Assembly (NCBI GenBank): GCA_036023115.1 | Contig: JAYKKT010000041.1 | Coordinates: 620,501 to 684,500 of the forward strand | Direction of reading: 5' to 3' | Length of the DNA stretch: 64,000 nucleotides | DNA from: Brasenia schreberi | Lineage: Eukaryota > Streptophyta > Magnoliopsida > Nymphaeales > Cabombaceae | In this document: positions 12,469-23,894 of the stretch, piece after piece | How the letters are laid out: each line of letters starts with the position of its first letter | Numbering within the stretch: position 1 is the first letter of the stretch | Translations under genes and position numbers: made by a program | Notes under the pieces: model-generated | Database searches by the model: none | What the model was told of the DNA's origin: nothing | Seen by the model: the letters and a program-made list of their open reading frames with translations, nothing else

Positions 12469-12900
12469 TCAGGCGCAGGCACAGGGATTTTCATCAACGG
12501 TGACGATCTCCCCCTCGCTTCGGAAGGCGGTGTAGCCGACGCCAAGGCCGATAACGATCGCAATGAAGACTCCGGCGTTAAACGACATCACGGCGAGCAT
12601 AAGGAAGTACCCGATCGCGGCATTGAGGCCGAAGAGGGTGCCGACGGCGAGCTTCAGGCAGCACCCGAGCTTTGTGGCGGGGACGCGAGAGAGTAGAGGG
12701 GCCTGGACGCCGTTGGCGGTGGGAGGCTTTGCGGCGAAGGCCGTCTGGAGGCGGATCCGGAGGTTCTCCATGTACTGATAGAAGACGGAGAAGAGGAAGA
12801 CGGCGACGAGGGAGAGGCCGTAGCCAAGCCAGGTCGTCGTCTTCCACCCGTCGAAGAGGATCGTCACGTTCCTCCCCCAATAGAACGTCATGTGCATCAT
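12469..12900 (-). CDS. COPT5: COPT5-type copper transporter (Ctr family), 143 aa
   Basis: A single uninterrupted exon encodes 143 residues, the usual size of plant COPT5. The start is the ATG at 12900; the protein opens with the Met/His copper-entry motif MMHMTFYWG. Three membrane segments follow, at roughly residues 24-46, 83-106 and 109-126. The second carries the Ctr copper-path motif MxxxM (MLAVM) and the third the packing motif GxxxG (GLGVG). The C-terminus is CACA, a Cys-x-Cys metal site. Ctr proteins work as trimers passing Cu(I). In Arabidopsis COPT5 sits in vacuolar/prevacuolar membranes and exports stored copper. The gene is unusually GC-rich against its AT-rich surroundings, which produces several long antisense open frames that are not genes. 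The close match at both ends makes COPT5 rather than COPT1/2 likely. Confidence 0.93.
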   Translation of the reverse strand: MMHMTFYWGRNVTILFDGWKTTTWLGYGLSLVAVFLFSVFYQYMENLRIRLQTAFAAKPPTANGVQAPLLSRVPATKLGCCLKLAVGTLFGLNAAIGYFLMLAVMSFNAGVFIAIVIGLGVGYTAFRSEGEIVTVDENPCACA

Positions 12901-12979
12901 TTTCGCCGGCGAAGCGTGGATCTGCGAAGCAGAGCGTTCAGGTGACGGAAGCTAAGGAGATTCGCCAATAAGCCAGAAG

Positions 12980-15520
12980 TCGTGAGATAGAAGCGAAGCG
13001 AATTCCCCGGGAACATGAAGGACTTTGAGCAACGATAACGGAGAGAGTCCTCAAAAGAGGACGTAAAGGTTCGTCTTATTTCATAATTGCCATCATCGAT
13101 TCGCCTACCGAACGTCCAAACCCGACCCACCCTTTTCTGGCCGGGGGAGACTGGTTGGTGTGGACTCGGACCGCCTCTAGAACTTGAACCGAACTAAGGA
13201 CCTCCTTGTTTTGGTTACGGTTCCACCTTCTTCCGAGAAACCAAAAATCGGAACTCAGAACAGAACCAGCCGTTTTGGTCCATGTTCCAAATCTCACCTT
13301 TAATATATGGTTTTTTTCTTTTCTGAGATTGGAACTAAACGTGACTCAAAGCCAAAACTATTATAGAGCCAGATGTGGAACCGAAATTGGAATCATAGTG
13401 GGCCAGTTCGGTTCCAATTCCAGGCTTCAATGGAATCGGAGTCTATAGTTCGAAACCGCCAGTCCCACAGAAGGCCAAGTGGATGGTGCGAGTGTCACTG
13501 TGTCTCAGAAGCACTTAGATTATTCTTTATGCATTTTGAGTGGGAGTTTTAATGGTTCCGATGATAACCAAAACCATTATAATTCATAATACTGAATCGA
13601 ACTCAAATCATCAGATCTAGTTTGCTTCTGATTTAGGTAGTCGTTCATTATATTTAACCGCTAAGGTACGGTGAGTGCATAGTAAATACTCAATCTGATT
13701 CCAACCCTAATCCGATCCCTTAAAACCTAACATGGACCTGGATTATTTGGGTCGGGTCTGAACCAGATGTTGGGTTGGGCCTGAAATTGCCAGGCCTAAC
13801 TGAAATGTTTGTACATGAGGCAAAGATAAAGCATTCAACTTAATGGGGGCGGTCACTTCGTGTTTCATTTTTGAGGTCGTGTTATTATGGGGCCTTCTTG
13901 CCTGTATAAAGAGCAATTCTGATATTTTTCTAGGGTTAATTTAGGTTCCACATGAGGGATTTAGAAACTCTTTGGGGGTGGAGCGAATAGCCCCATCAAT
14001 GGTTCGGATGGGTGAACTATGTATTATAGCCGATAGATCTCATCGTGAGCTATAGACTTTAAGTTGATTTTCGAAACTTCAACTCCACCTCGGTTCAAGA
14101 TCATACTTGTGAAGTTTCTGTTTATGTGGCAGGCATATCATTCCTTGATTTTGTGTTTTGGGTTGTATTCATGCTTAACATTTCTTCGTGTCAAAAACAG
14201 TTCCACCCAATATTATTGCTTTGGGTGAAAACATAACTAGGTTTTCATATTCAAGTGATTGGATCTTGATCATTACTAAGGTTTGTTTATTCATGTTTGA
14301 TTATTACTTTTTTTGGGTACAAGCATAATAATATTATCTTTCATTTTTTTCAGAAAAAACATTAAACTTTTTAAATTACACTCATGAATGAATAAACATA
14401 TCAAAATTGGGTAATATCTATTTTTTCTACATATTCTTATATTTTAGTGAACATAGAAATTAAAAAAGAAGTTAATAAGATCGAATATCAAGGGAGCTTT
14501 CTTTTAGAATAAATACTGAGGAGACTTGCAAGATTGGGTTTGGGAGTTTTGACACGCTACTACGACATCTCCAACTAACAAAACAATGGTGACAAAACGC
14601 AATGGCATATCCGAAACTACTCTGAAGAGATGGTGACAAAACGGGAATTGATGATTGGTACTTGCAGATTGGAAGAATGAACGCTGTACGCCTTCCAGTA
14701 CTGGGCGATCGGCGTACTACAACAGACGAAAGCGTGTCTCGGCCCGACCCGGTTCGGTGAGTATGTTTTGGACCCTTAGTTGCTGTGGCGATGTCAGAGC
14801 CGATACGGATCAATATTTCACGAAAAGATACGAAAGACAACACGAGACGCAAAGGCAATTTCAAACAGCAGTTCTGCATTTAACGTCAAAACGTGAAAGG
14901 TTTGTGTTTATGTCCAACCCGAAGTGACACGAAAAAGTGGATCGTGCTCATGTTTGATTATGATAGAACTGAAACTACAATCCCCGTTCACAATTCACGA
15001 CTCTCTGTCGAAGGACGGGACGGAGAGTATAATGACAAGAGCCGTTTCATATATAAACAAAGAGAAATTTTTCATACAAATATCTAATGGTTTCTCAGAT
15101 TTTATACTTATAGACCTCCATTTATCATCCTTTTATGAGTAATATGATGTTTTTGTCGTTAATTAGACAATGATCTTAAGTTTTTGTCATTAATCATATA
15201 GAAAAGTAAAGTTTTCACAATATGTATAAAAAAACTAACATTGTTAGCTATGAGGTTGTTATTAAATTAATAATTAAAATATAAAATTTGAAGAACCACA
15301 AGGTACTCTTGTGATATTTTCTCTAAACAAAATTTGGTTTCAACTTGATCATCACATTACAGCGCTGCTTCTGAATATTGCATAAAAACTTAACCGATTG
15401 AGATAAATTGTATTTTCAAGATATCATATCAAAATTAGAGATATTGATATTAGAAGAGCATAAAATCATTTTTTATCATATAGAACCTCCATGGGGCACG
15501 TGTTTCTTCTTATTTTTCTT
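12980..15520. other. Intergenic, no gene recognised
   Basis: COPT5 upstream region, then a ggttcc/ggaacc-rich repeat at about 13150-13470, then AT-rich sequence. A 135-codon minus-strand open frame at 14472-14879 has no recognisable domain and is probably chance. Confidence 0.4.
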
Positions 15521-15524
15521 TTCA

Positions 15525-15872
15525 GCTCTTTATGAAGATGTTGAGATGGATGAATGGCCACACAATCAAAGATAGTATATATAATGACCAATTTATTAGA
15601 AACAAATTGGAGATAGCAATGATAAAATAAGGAAAAATAGTTTAAGGCAATTTGAACATATACAAAGATGATGAAAAGAGCTTTGGTAAAAAAGTATAAG
15701 AAGCTACATTGTGGAAATGTTAAAAAAAGATCATGAAAGTGTTGAAAGGAAACAATACATAACGATCTAGTTTATGTTGAGTTAATTGTTTGCATAACAC
15801 ATATCAAACTCTATGGAAACAAAAAATCCGTTTAGTTGACCTCATCTAGTATGGTAAAAGGTTTAGTTGTTG
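15525..15872 (+). mobile_element. Degenerate RTE LINE 3' fragment
   Basis: It matches the last third of the RTE frame (the atgaagatgttgagatggatg segment onward) and ends with ggtttagttgttg. Frameshifts and stops are frequent. Sequences flanking it (ttatttttcttttcag before, tatttctcttcac after) may be a decayed TSD. It is older than the copies at 2177 and 36192. Confidence 0.7.
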
Positions 15873-16078
15873 TATATTTCTCTTCACCTTTTGCATGAAG
15901 ATGGGCCAATGTAATGATATAGCAAAAGATAAATTCTATTTTCATACCTTTCGTCGTGAATGTAAATTAAGGGTGCATGTAATAGAAAAGTTACAAGCTT
16001 GCAACAAGTAAAGCTAATCACCAGCTTCCAAAATTCCACGTCTCATAACATCAATTCCAAATATCAAAGCAAAACTAA

Positions 16079-16315
16079 ATGTCATAAAGCAATATTATTT
16101 GTAAGACTTAAATCAAATTTTATTTAATGAATCTCTTATAAGAGAAAATTTTTACACAAAATCAAGTCATAAGGCTTATCTCAATTTTATTGTATATAAG
16201 AGTGGTATTTATAGAGAAAATAGAACACCAAGATGAGAAACATGTGAGAGTTGTTAGACCTCCGAAGGCCCTCGTGGCCCTAGTGCATGGTGGCCTCAAT
16301 TGTCCCTTCTTAACA
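16079..16315 (-). repeat. 3' LTR of the element (minus strand)
   Basis: Aligned by eye with 18513-18779: shared runs include acacaaaatcaa, atttatagagaaaata and gtcccttcttaaca. The inner border is set by the tg at 16315; the outer border is uncertain by some tens of bases. Confidence 0.6.
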
Positions 16316-17784
16316 ACCTTCCTCAAAATGACAGTGTCTCAACAGACAGTTTGTTAGAGAGTGATTGAAACCATATATCTCTTTTCAATACTTTTCTTTT
16401 TATTTCATTGTCAAAGTTTACGTTTATTTTGCAATCCTTTATTTTAATAGGTGTAATAAAACTTCTATAATAAAACTTCAACGAAAGTAATTAAGATCTT
16501 AAAAAATAATACAAACCCAAAACCTAAGAAGTTTTTAAGATATTTTGCTAAAAGCATAAGAAAAGGTTCTAAAAACATTGATCACCTAAGTAGGATTCTC
16601 TAATACGACAAATAATTTCATGAGTCAAAAAAAATTGCAGATATTATAAAAAGTCAATATGTATCAATTATTCAATAAGCACCAACCGAGTTTTTATTGC
16701 GATCCTTGAATCATCCAAAGCTTTATGGCTAAGCTTCAATCCGAGCTTTAAAGTTGAACTTAATCATCCACAACTTTAAGGCTCCAACTATCCACGACTT
16801 TAAGCCTAAGCTTCAACTATTAAATCAATATCAACAAATCACCAAGGCCCTTAAACAACTTGGAAACCTAAACATGACTCAATAAATCCAAGGATACGAT
16901 AATCCAATAAGATGATCAAAATTGTATTTTTAAAAAAAGGATACATAAAAAAAATTCATTTATACATTATTTTCAAAGACTTTTGCACATAAAAGTTATG
17001 CATGTCCTTTTGAAAAACGACTATTTGTATCAAGCATAACAAAATTATCATAACAAGACAAGCTATCCACAAGCACAAAATATCAAATGGCAATTAAGTG
17101 CATCTTAAAACATTTATTTACCTCCAACCAATAGTCAACAACATATAGGATGTCATAATCCCAAATGAAGCACCTTAAAATAAAGGTCTTTAACAAACAG
17201 CCAATAGTCGCAACATGTAGATCTTAATCATGTAAGGATGTCTTTGTGTTTAAAAACAGTCTACCCTCATAAAAAGAAGTCAACCAATCGATCTACTAAA
17301 TATCAAAAACAAATATCAATAACTTGGAAGGAAGGAAAGGTATCCTTGTCCAGCAACGCTTCTTAACCACATTGTAGGGTCATCTACACAACTGAGTTAC
17401 CAAGCCCACGGGCTGAAGGCTCTCCCCGATGAGGCCATGCAACACTAGCCAACTGAATGGCCCGAAGGCCATCTCTTACATAAAAAGAATCGAGATCCAT
17501 GACCCGATAAAGGACCCCTTCATATGCAATCCTTCGCCGCAAACAATCCCTTCCTCTTTCTCTCTCTTTCTGCCATCCGCTTACATAACCCTTCTCTGTG
17601 TGCACAGTGAAAACCTCATTAGGGCCACCATCACCACCATTTGCCGAACTGCTCCACTGCTCCACTGCCTCACCTTTGCTGCAAAAACTTCCACATCATC
17701 CGGGAACGCACGACGACAACGAGGTAGGCACAGTGGTGGACGCATTAGTCGTTGAAGCAGTCGAGCCTTGCCTTGTTGTTGCAC

Positions 17785-18160
17785 TGCATTGCGCCAAAGC
17801 CACGATTGCCCATGATCACGACAATCAAGCCTAGCCGCTCGACCTCGAGGCACAACCTCTCCTTCAAGTCGTGGTCCTTCACGATGTGGAGCAGAAATGA
17901 GATCCGCAACGGGCAACTAAGCCAAGTCATTCACCTTCGTTGTGGTGAATGCATCGAAATCATCCTCCAACTTCTGTTGCGACTCCTTGTCGACTTCGCT
18001 GATGACGGCGAGGTCGATTGACCCCCAATTGACATTGTACAGGACGGTCGCCGACCAAACGTGGAGGAGAACCATCCCCCGATCGAAGGTAGTTCTGGAT
18101 TGCCCACTTCACGGCGTACGCACTCCCGTTGCTAAGATCAATGGCGATTGCAACCTTCCT
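17785..18160 (-). pseudogene. Universal stress protein (UspA fold) pseudogene, intron-free
   Basis: In order on the minus strand, three frames give KVAIAIDLSNGSAYAVKWAI, then VLYNVNWGSIDLAV through SQQKLEDDFDAFTTTKVNDLA, then HIVKDHDLKERLCLEVERLG and VIMGNRGFGAM. This is the plant PHOS32-like universal stress protein: beta-1, the central segment and the ATP-binding G-rich region near the end. Frameshifts separate the three parts, a TAG follows VNDLA, and the end is missing. The parts abut with no intron, so the copy looks reverse-transcribed (inference). It lies between the LTR-like repeats in the same orientation as that element. Confidence 0.8.
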
Positions 18161-18247
18161 CTACCCCACCGAGCCGATACCGCCTCTGGCAAACGGAACC
18201 CTCAAGGACCGCAGCGATTCCGAAAAGCCTTGCATTTCCCTCTACAA

Positions 18248-18444
18248 CCTAATCCCGAGAAAAGAATCAAAGATCAAAATGACAGAAGGATTCTCAACCA
18301 AAAAACTCTCTTCTTCTCAAGAAGCTTTATCGACAAGTCCCTTTGCAACCTAATCCCGAGAAAAGAATCAAGATCGAAACGATAGAGAAGGATTCTCAAC
18401 CGAAAAACTCTCTTCTTCTCAACAAGATTTATCGACAAGCAACG
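18248..18444. repeat. Diverged tandem duplication (about 100 bp)
   Basis: The block with aatcccgagaaaagaatca, ggattctcaacc, aaactctcttcttctcaa and tttatcgacaag occurs twice in a row with several differences. It sits next to the primer-binding site of the LTR element, inside its 5' internal region. The open frames across it have no recognisable domain. Confidence 0.75.
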
Positions 18445-18490
18445 ATATCTTCATTAACCAACAACGACCAGCAACGATATACCATCTTTA

Positions 18491-18504
18491 GGCTCTCATA
18501 CCAA
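18491..18504 (-). other. Primer-binding site of LTR element
   Basis: The minus strand reads ttggtatgagagcc. Plant LTR elements primed by initiator tRNA-Met normally have tggtatcagagc here; one base differs. It supports both the orientation and the LTR assignment at 18513-18779. Confidence 0.55.
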
Positions 18505-18512
18505 TAAGCAAA

Positions 18513-18779
18513 TACGGTGATAATATATAAGCAAATATGCTATGAAAACTTGAAATCAATGAAATCAAACTTTATTAAATGAACCTCTCATAAGAGAGAA
18601 ATTTTACACAAAATCAAATCGTAAGGCTTCTCTCAACTTTATTGTATACGTATTTATAGAGAAAATACAGCAACAAGAGGAGAAGTAGCATCTGAGAGCT
18701 GTTCGACCCCTGATGGACTGGGTGGGCCTTGGCTCTAATGGCCCTAGTGCCTGGTAGCCTCAGCTGTCCCTTCTTAACA
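18513..18779 (-). repeat. 5' LTR of the element (minus strand)
   Basis: On the minus strand it begins tgttaagaaggga (18779), has tataaatac near 18655 and aataaa shortly after, and ends beside the primer-binding site. The TATA-then-polyA order is a standard LTR arrangement. It matches 16079-16315. Confidence 0.6.
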
Positions 18780-20520
18780 TTATTCCCAATCTAATGGATC
18801 CATCTATTCTAGCATTTAACAAACATATGTAGCAATGCCAACTCAATACTTATAATCAACATCCTAAAGCCTACATATATAATGCAGTTTATAATTCCCG
18901 AGCCAAACAGGAAGAACCAAAACTGAAGCTCAAAAGTTCACCAGAAGTAAGACCCACAAATTCATGCTCATAATTTCAGGTATTGATGCAATAAGACAAC
19001 AAACTTGAGCAGAATAAACCCTGTTCCCAAGTATTTTCCACTGAGTTACTAAAGATTCTAAGGCCACCATATCCTCTAATCTGTTTTATCACACTTCAAA
19101 GTGGTGTACAGAAACATCATTCTACTGCTAACTTTACAATATGAATCTCAAAATCAGGGGACAAATACAACGGGATAAAACTACAGAAACTACATCCAAT
19201 CTTCACGGTTTTATGAATTTAGACAATGAAATATAATTCTTAATCTATTGGTGAGCTGGTTGCTTATCTGTTTCCATCTTGTTTTTCAGTAATTTTCAAA
19301 TCGTGCGAGATCATATGGTGAAGCTCTGTACCTGTTTCCATTGCAATTATGGGCATATCTTCAATAGTTACACTTTAAACACTGATCACAACATCAACCA
19401 TTAAGGATTCACAAAATCGAAAGCTTTGAATCCATGGATGAGAAAATGAATCACACCATGATCCCCAGCGAGACCCCAAAGCAGAGCAGAAATAATAGGC
19501 ACCATCATCCCAGCAGAACCTTCATTCTCCTAACCAGCTCAACAAACGAGAGATACAACTCAGAATCAGCAACTAAAACCCCTAGTTACCAAATTATGCA
19601 AAAGAGGAGAGGGAATTGTGACCCCCCTCAGTAGCTCAACAGGCATGAATGCGAAGTGAGAATAGTAGCCATCATCAAATTTGGCAAAAAAACAGCGAAT
19701 CCTATTTCGATCAGAAAAATTCAATAGTACAAAGTCAGAAAATAATCAAATTCAAGAATATCAAACTCAGGCACCAAGTCAAGAGAACCGACTAAAATCC
19801 TAAACACTATATTAGGAAAAAGAAAAAGAGAACAACGTACGGAAAAACTCGGGCAGTTAACTGCAGAGGCAATAGATAACCGGTTTTTCTTATCTCCGTC
19901 AAAAATCGAGCAACTGTTTTCACGGTGCTCCTGACGAAAAACCTTAAATTCCCGGACACCGATATCGACTAACCATGCCTGTGAAACCTCCGATAGATCA
20001 GGTGGTTGGCGAGAAGCTCCTGTTTCTCCTACCTTCGTCAACAATCGAGCAATTGTTTCACGGTGCCCTGATGAAAAACCCTAAATCGTGACTCCTCGAC
20101 ATAAATGGTGGTTCACCACGCCAGAGGAGCCCCCGGCAGTTCAGGTGGTCGGCGACATGCTCCAATTGCAAAGATCTGTCAATTCCCGATCCGAAATCGG
20201 GATCCAATTGGAGAAGACGGTCGAAAGCGAGAAACAGCTTCTGCTTCTCCATCTTTATTTCACCTTTTCGATCCCTACAGGAATCCGACACAGGGGAGAA
20301 AATTCAAGTGAAAACGCAAAGGAGATAAAAGAGGAAAAAAGAAGAAGAAAGAAACTGAAGGAGAAAGGAAATCTCTGACCGAAATCCGATGGAGGAGAGA
20401 GAATGAAACTAGGAAAAGGATTCATCACGCAGGAATCATTCGGTCCAGATCGTAAACAAAATTTGGACCACTTCTCGATTTGTACGTGTCGACGGGACCG
20501 CACTAATCTTCTCTATATCC
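18780..20520 (-). other. Unassigned region with a possible minus-strand 5' exon
   Basis: On the minus strand, 20390-20270 reads like a pyrimidine-rich leader, followed by an ATG-initiated frame within 20058-20291 (MEKQKLFLAFDRLLQLD...). I do not recognise the protein and found no downstream exon. Two diverged copies of a block with aatcgagcaa, cacggtg and gaaaaaccctaaat lie at about 19905-19960 and 20043-20090, so part of the region is a local duplication. It may be the start of an unrecognised gene or a non-coding transcript. Confidence 0.3.
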
Positions 20521-21304
20521 TTCCAATTGGGGCAATACGATACTAAAATCACTAAACTACAGGACAGCCAACGAATCTGGATCGGTTTAGCTAAGCCCGG
20601 TTGGATGATCAGATCTGATCAAAAGTCACATGCTGCGACTTCATCGTTATAATAGAAAGTTGGGATTCCGAATCCAACGTAGGAAGTGACAGAACCCGGT
20701 CCAAAGTTTGGTTTAGATCCAATCAAGATACATTGGTGCTGCTTTGTTAGGTCCCTGCTTAGATCCAAATCTGGATCCAAGTAGAATGGATCTGTGCCTA
20801 TCAGTGCAAATGCTGCTGCCATCTCCATTAATATGAACTTGAACTTGGGGATTGACAGCACCCTGGTGGTTGAAGCTACGGTCGTCACCTCCTTTACGTG
20901 AGCCACCGCCATGGACCACGACCCTGAGCGACTTACTAAGAAAAGCCTAAAGGAGAGAGAGCATGTTTTCCGGCAATAAATGTAAGTTCAGGCCAGTTCG
21001 TGTGCAATGGCTGAAGAGAAGCAAGATTCCTTATGGTTAGTCTTTTTTATCAATGAAGCATCAACCATAGGATGAGATTTGCAGGCCATTGACAAACAAC
21101 TGAATTCAACACGACTTCTGTCGTCGGATTTTGGTCACTAATTGCTACAGAATCCAAGTGACCTTTATAAGATCCAGATCGGACAGCCTCGGGTACAAAC
21201 CCAAACACAATTACATGTGACACTTGATCGAGCTTAGTAACAGAACCCGAAAAAAAATCTGGTTTCGTGTTTAGGTTGACAGTTTTAAACAATAGAAATT
21301 GCAA

Positions 21305-21425
21305 TGTACAAGGAGCGACAGCTTACCTCGCTAAGGGATTAACTTATAAGTTAAAGGTCATGAGTTCGATACCCTTGAAATGCAAGGCTTGGGCCTCCCA
21401 ATAGGTGTTATATTGTCTTTCTTCA
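21305..21425 (+). mobile_element. Diverged tRNA-like SINE unit
   Basis: Contains acagcttacctcgctaagg and then ggtcatgagttcgatacc, a box B-like word, followed by a gcaaggcttgggcctcc tail. It resembles the unit at 10683-10775. No TSD was found. Confidence 0.45.
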
Positions 21426-21683
21426 ATTCAATGCGACAACTTGGATGAATATCTACAAAAGAAAACTGGAAAGTTCGTGTCCACCGACCTATACTAACAT
21501 AACACGGAAGATTTGAACCCGAAAGGACACAACACAATCATGACCCGAAACTGAGAAATCGCCGCTTATGAATGAAATCACTATTCAAAGAAAGCAAGAG
21601 ACTCTGGAACACATCTCTCTCTCTAACAACCCGCCAAGAAACCTATTTAAACTCTCTCCCTCTCTCCCAGCGCACTTTCAGCA

Positions 21684-22505
21684 TTGGCGTCCTTCCTCCG
21701 CTACTTCTCTTTTCTCCTCCTCTTGCCTGTCCTCCACCACCACCAAGCCGTCACTCTCGTTCCACCGCTGCTCAACCACAAGCTGGCCTCCATCCTGGGC
21801 TCCCTCAGCTACAAGCATGCGGCCTCCGCCGCGGTCTCCATCCCTCACTATCCCTCCTCCGCCTGGTCGCCCCTGCCACCATCTTGGCTCCCGCTGACAC
21901 CGACTCTGCCGATGCCTCCTTCCGTCTGAACCACCACATCGTCCCCGGTCTGTTCACTCTCACCCAACTCTCCGCTCTCAAACCCGGCACTCTCATCCCT
22001 ACCTTAGCCCCCGGCCGGTGCCTCTACTTCACCACCGCCGCCGCCGCTAGCATCTTGGTGAATTCCATCCCTATAGTCGAACCCGATATGTACATCAACG
22101 GCCCGATTGTCGTCCACGGGATTCGATCTCCGATTCCCCCGATTTCTTGCAACCCACCCCACCGGGGCTACCTCTACCGCTTCGTCCACCGCCTTCAATG
22201 AGTCGGAGTTTCAAGACGCTCCGTCCACCGCCTTCATCGACGTCTCCGTCATGCAAGTGATGCTCCTCGACGCAATGCTCCAGCTAAGGGAGAACGGCTA
22301 CAGCATTCTTGCGCTCGCCATGAGGATGAAATACGCCGATCTCGTGGGTCTCCAGAATATGACCATCTTCGCTCTTGATGACTCGACGATATTCGCCGGC
22401 GGCCATGCCTACGTCAACAGCGTCCGGTTCCACATCGTGCCTGACCGGTACCTCACCCATGTCGACCTCATGGGCCTCCCTGCGGGCTCCTTCCTCTTTT
22501 CGTAG
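21684..22505 (+). pseudogene. Broken fasciclin-like arabinogalactan protein (FLA20/21-like)
   Basis: Three frames in order give the pieces of one fasciclin-like AGP. Frame 3 from 21684 has a signal-peptide-like SFLRYFSFLLLLPVL, then LASILGSLSYKHAASAA. Frame 2 has the first FAS1 core (PATILAPADTD, HHIVPGLFTLTQLSALKPG, APGRCLYF, INGPIVVHGI). Frame 3 again has the second FAS1 part (LRENGYSILALAMRMKYADL, NMTIFALDD, YVNSVRFHIVPDRYLTHVDL). Shifts fall near 21870 and 22140. The natural start reads attggcg where ATG would be expected, and the second domain stops at 22503 before its final strand. Such proteins are GPI-anchored cell-surface proteins. Two shifts, a lost ATG and an early stop argue for a pseudogene; assembly error could explain the shifts but less easily all four. 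Confidence 0.8.
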
Positions 22506-23890
22506 CGTAGGTTTTCTTTCTTTTCTTTTCGCAGCCAGAAGCACGCCGTGGGTATCGAAATCGTCAACTTCAACTTGGTCGACCCCCAGCCAGGTCAAGG
22601 TAGACATCGCCAATTCCAGTTTCAAACCACATGTTCTCGTTTTCCTGGAACTAAGAATCGAGACCAGACCAGTTTTAGTTTCAGTTATCGTTTGAGTCCG
22701 AAACCGATCACACCAAAAAAGCCTTTAAAAGATTTGAAACCGAAAAAATTTCGAAGTATGGAATCGGTGCTTCTGGTTTTGGTTCCATGGAAGGTGTAAC
22801 AGGAACTAAATCGCGTGGTCTTCGATTTGGCCGATTCTTGGTCCAATTGGGTTCCTGTTAAAACCATCGGATTGATTTCAAAACGGCTGTCTAGGTCAAG
22901 GTGCTGTATTGCTCAAATTTGTTTGTGCGTAATGATGGATGAGGTACCCAAAGGTAAATGGCTTGAAGAACACAACTCCTTGGAGAGGCTTGACAGAAGC
23001 CCGAGAAGAGAAGTGAGGTGGTGCTCCAAGAGGAAATACTCCGGAATCAAGAAGCTACAACTCAATGGCTCCAAGAGCAATAAACTTCCTCTTAGGGATC
23101 TTAATGATCGTACGGAATCAGGTGTGTGTGATCGACCCGATGACAGACTGCCACTTCGCTGGTTAAGATTCGGTTCCCCAACAGCTGAAACCAGCACCGA
23201 ACCATAGAAGACCCCTATGTGCACGTACACTTTTTCATATGCAAAATGATCATGTTAAAAAGACTACCAAAACTTGCATCGCATCTACTACCGCAGATCA
23301 TATGAAAAGTGACTCCAAATGGGCAGACAAAAAAATAACCTCACATAAAAGCACCGAAAAAAACATCAAACAAACACGAACTTAGAAGCAAAGGCCCATG
23401 TCAGACGGATCAAAAGGTCGGCAACCAGAGCCGATGCAATCGAGTCGACAACAATGCGGAATTTGAGAAATCAGTTTTCTTTCATGAGCTTACAGAACAG
23501 AGGCACGCTTGAAGCCCATACAGCATTATGCCTTCTCTTACAGTATACATTGCCTACCATCAATAGTCCAGACAAGGCAACAATGACAACTGAAAGCTGT
23601 TCTTCAGAAAATACAGGAGAGCAATGCTAGACCTACCTCTATAACTTGAGGTTCCTTTACGGCATTTGGTGCAACCAAACATAGCCAGCCTATCACCCCA
23701 AGAGGAACGATCATAAATATGAGTCGAACCCAGCCGTCCTTTTCTGGAAAACACAGCCTCAACTTCAATCCTGGTTTTCTGAGTTCAGAGATTCCATTAT
23801 CACCTACTTTAACAAAACAGGTCGGAAACATTTGTATATCGAAGATTGAGAAAACAGGAAGCAAGAGGCATGAGTGGATCGGAAGGGCTA
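22506..23890. other. Intergenic and TM9 3' flank
   Basis: 22600-22860 is ggttcc/ggaacc-rich repeat. The part from about 23440 to 23894 lies downstream of the nonaspanin stop codon and probably includes its 3' UTR. No other gene recognised. Confidence 0.4.
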
Positions 23891-23894
23891 TAAA

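Larger units (their letters stand above)
16079..18779 (-). mobile_element. Degenerate non-autonomous LTR retrotransposon
   Basis: Two direct repeats, about 16079-16315 and 18513-18779, lie 2.4 kb apart. On the minus strand each begins tgttaagaaggga. The upstream copy has a TATA-like tataaatac, then an aataaa, in the order expected of an LTR. Just inside it, 18504-18491 reads ttggtatgagagcc on the minus strand, one base from the usual initiator-tRNA-Met primer site tggtatcagagcc. Just inside the other LTR, 16316-16326 is purine-rich on the minus strand (gaggaaggt), fitting a polypurine tract. No gag or pol frame is visible. The interior carries a universal-stress-protein pseudogene. The LTRs are diverged, so the insertion is old. 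The outer LTR ends (16079, 18513) are approximate. Confidence 0.62.

Noticed and set aside
12578..12971. Long open frames overlapping COPT5 in other frames
   Set aside because: High GC content of the COPT5 exon removes stops from all frames; only the 12900-12469 frame gives a known protein.
14472..14879. 135-codon minus-strand frame as a gene
   Set aside because: No recognisable domain, no splice or promoter context, and it lies in repeat-rich sequence.
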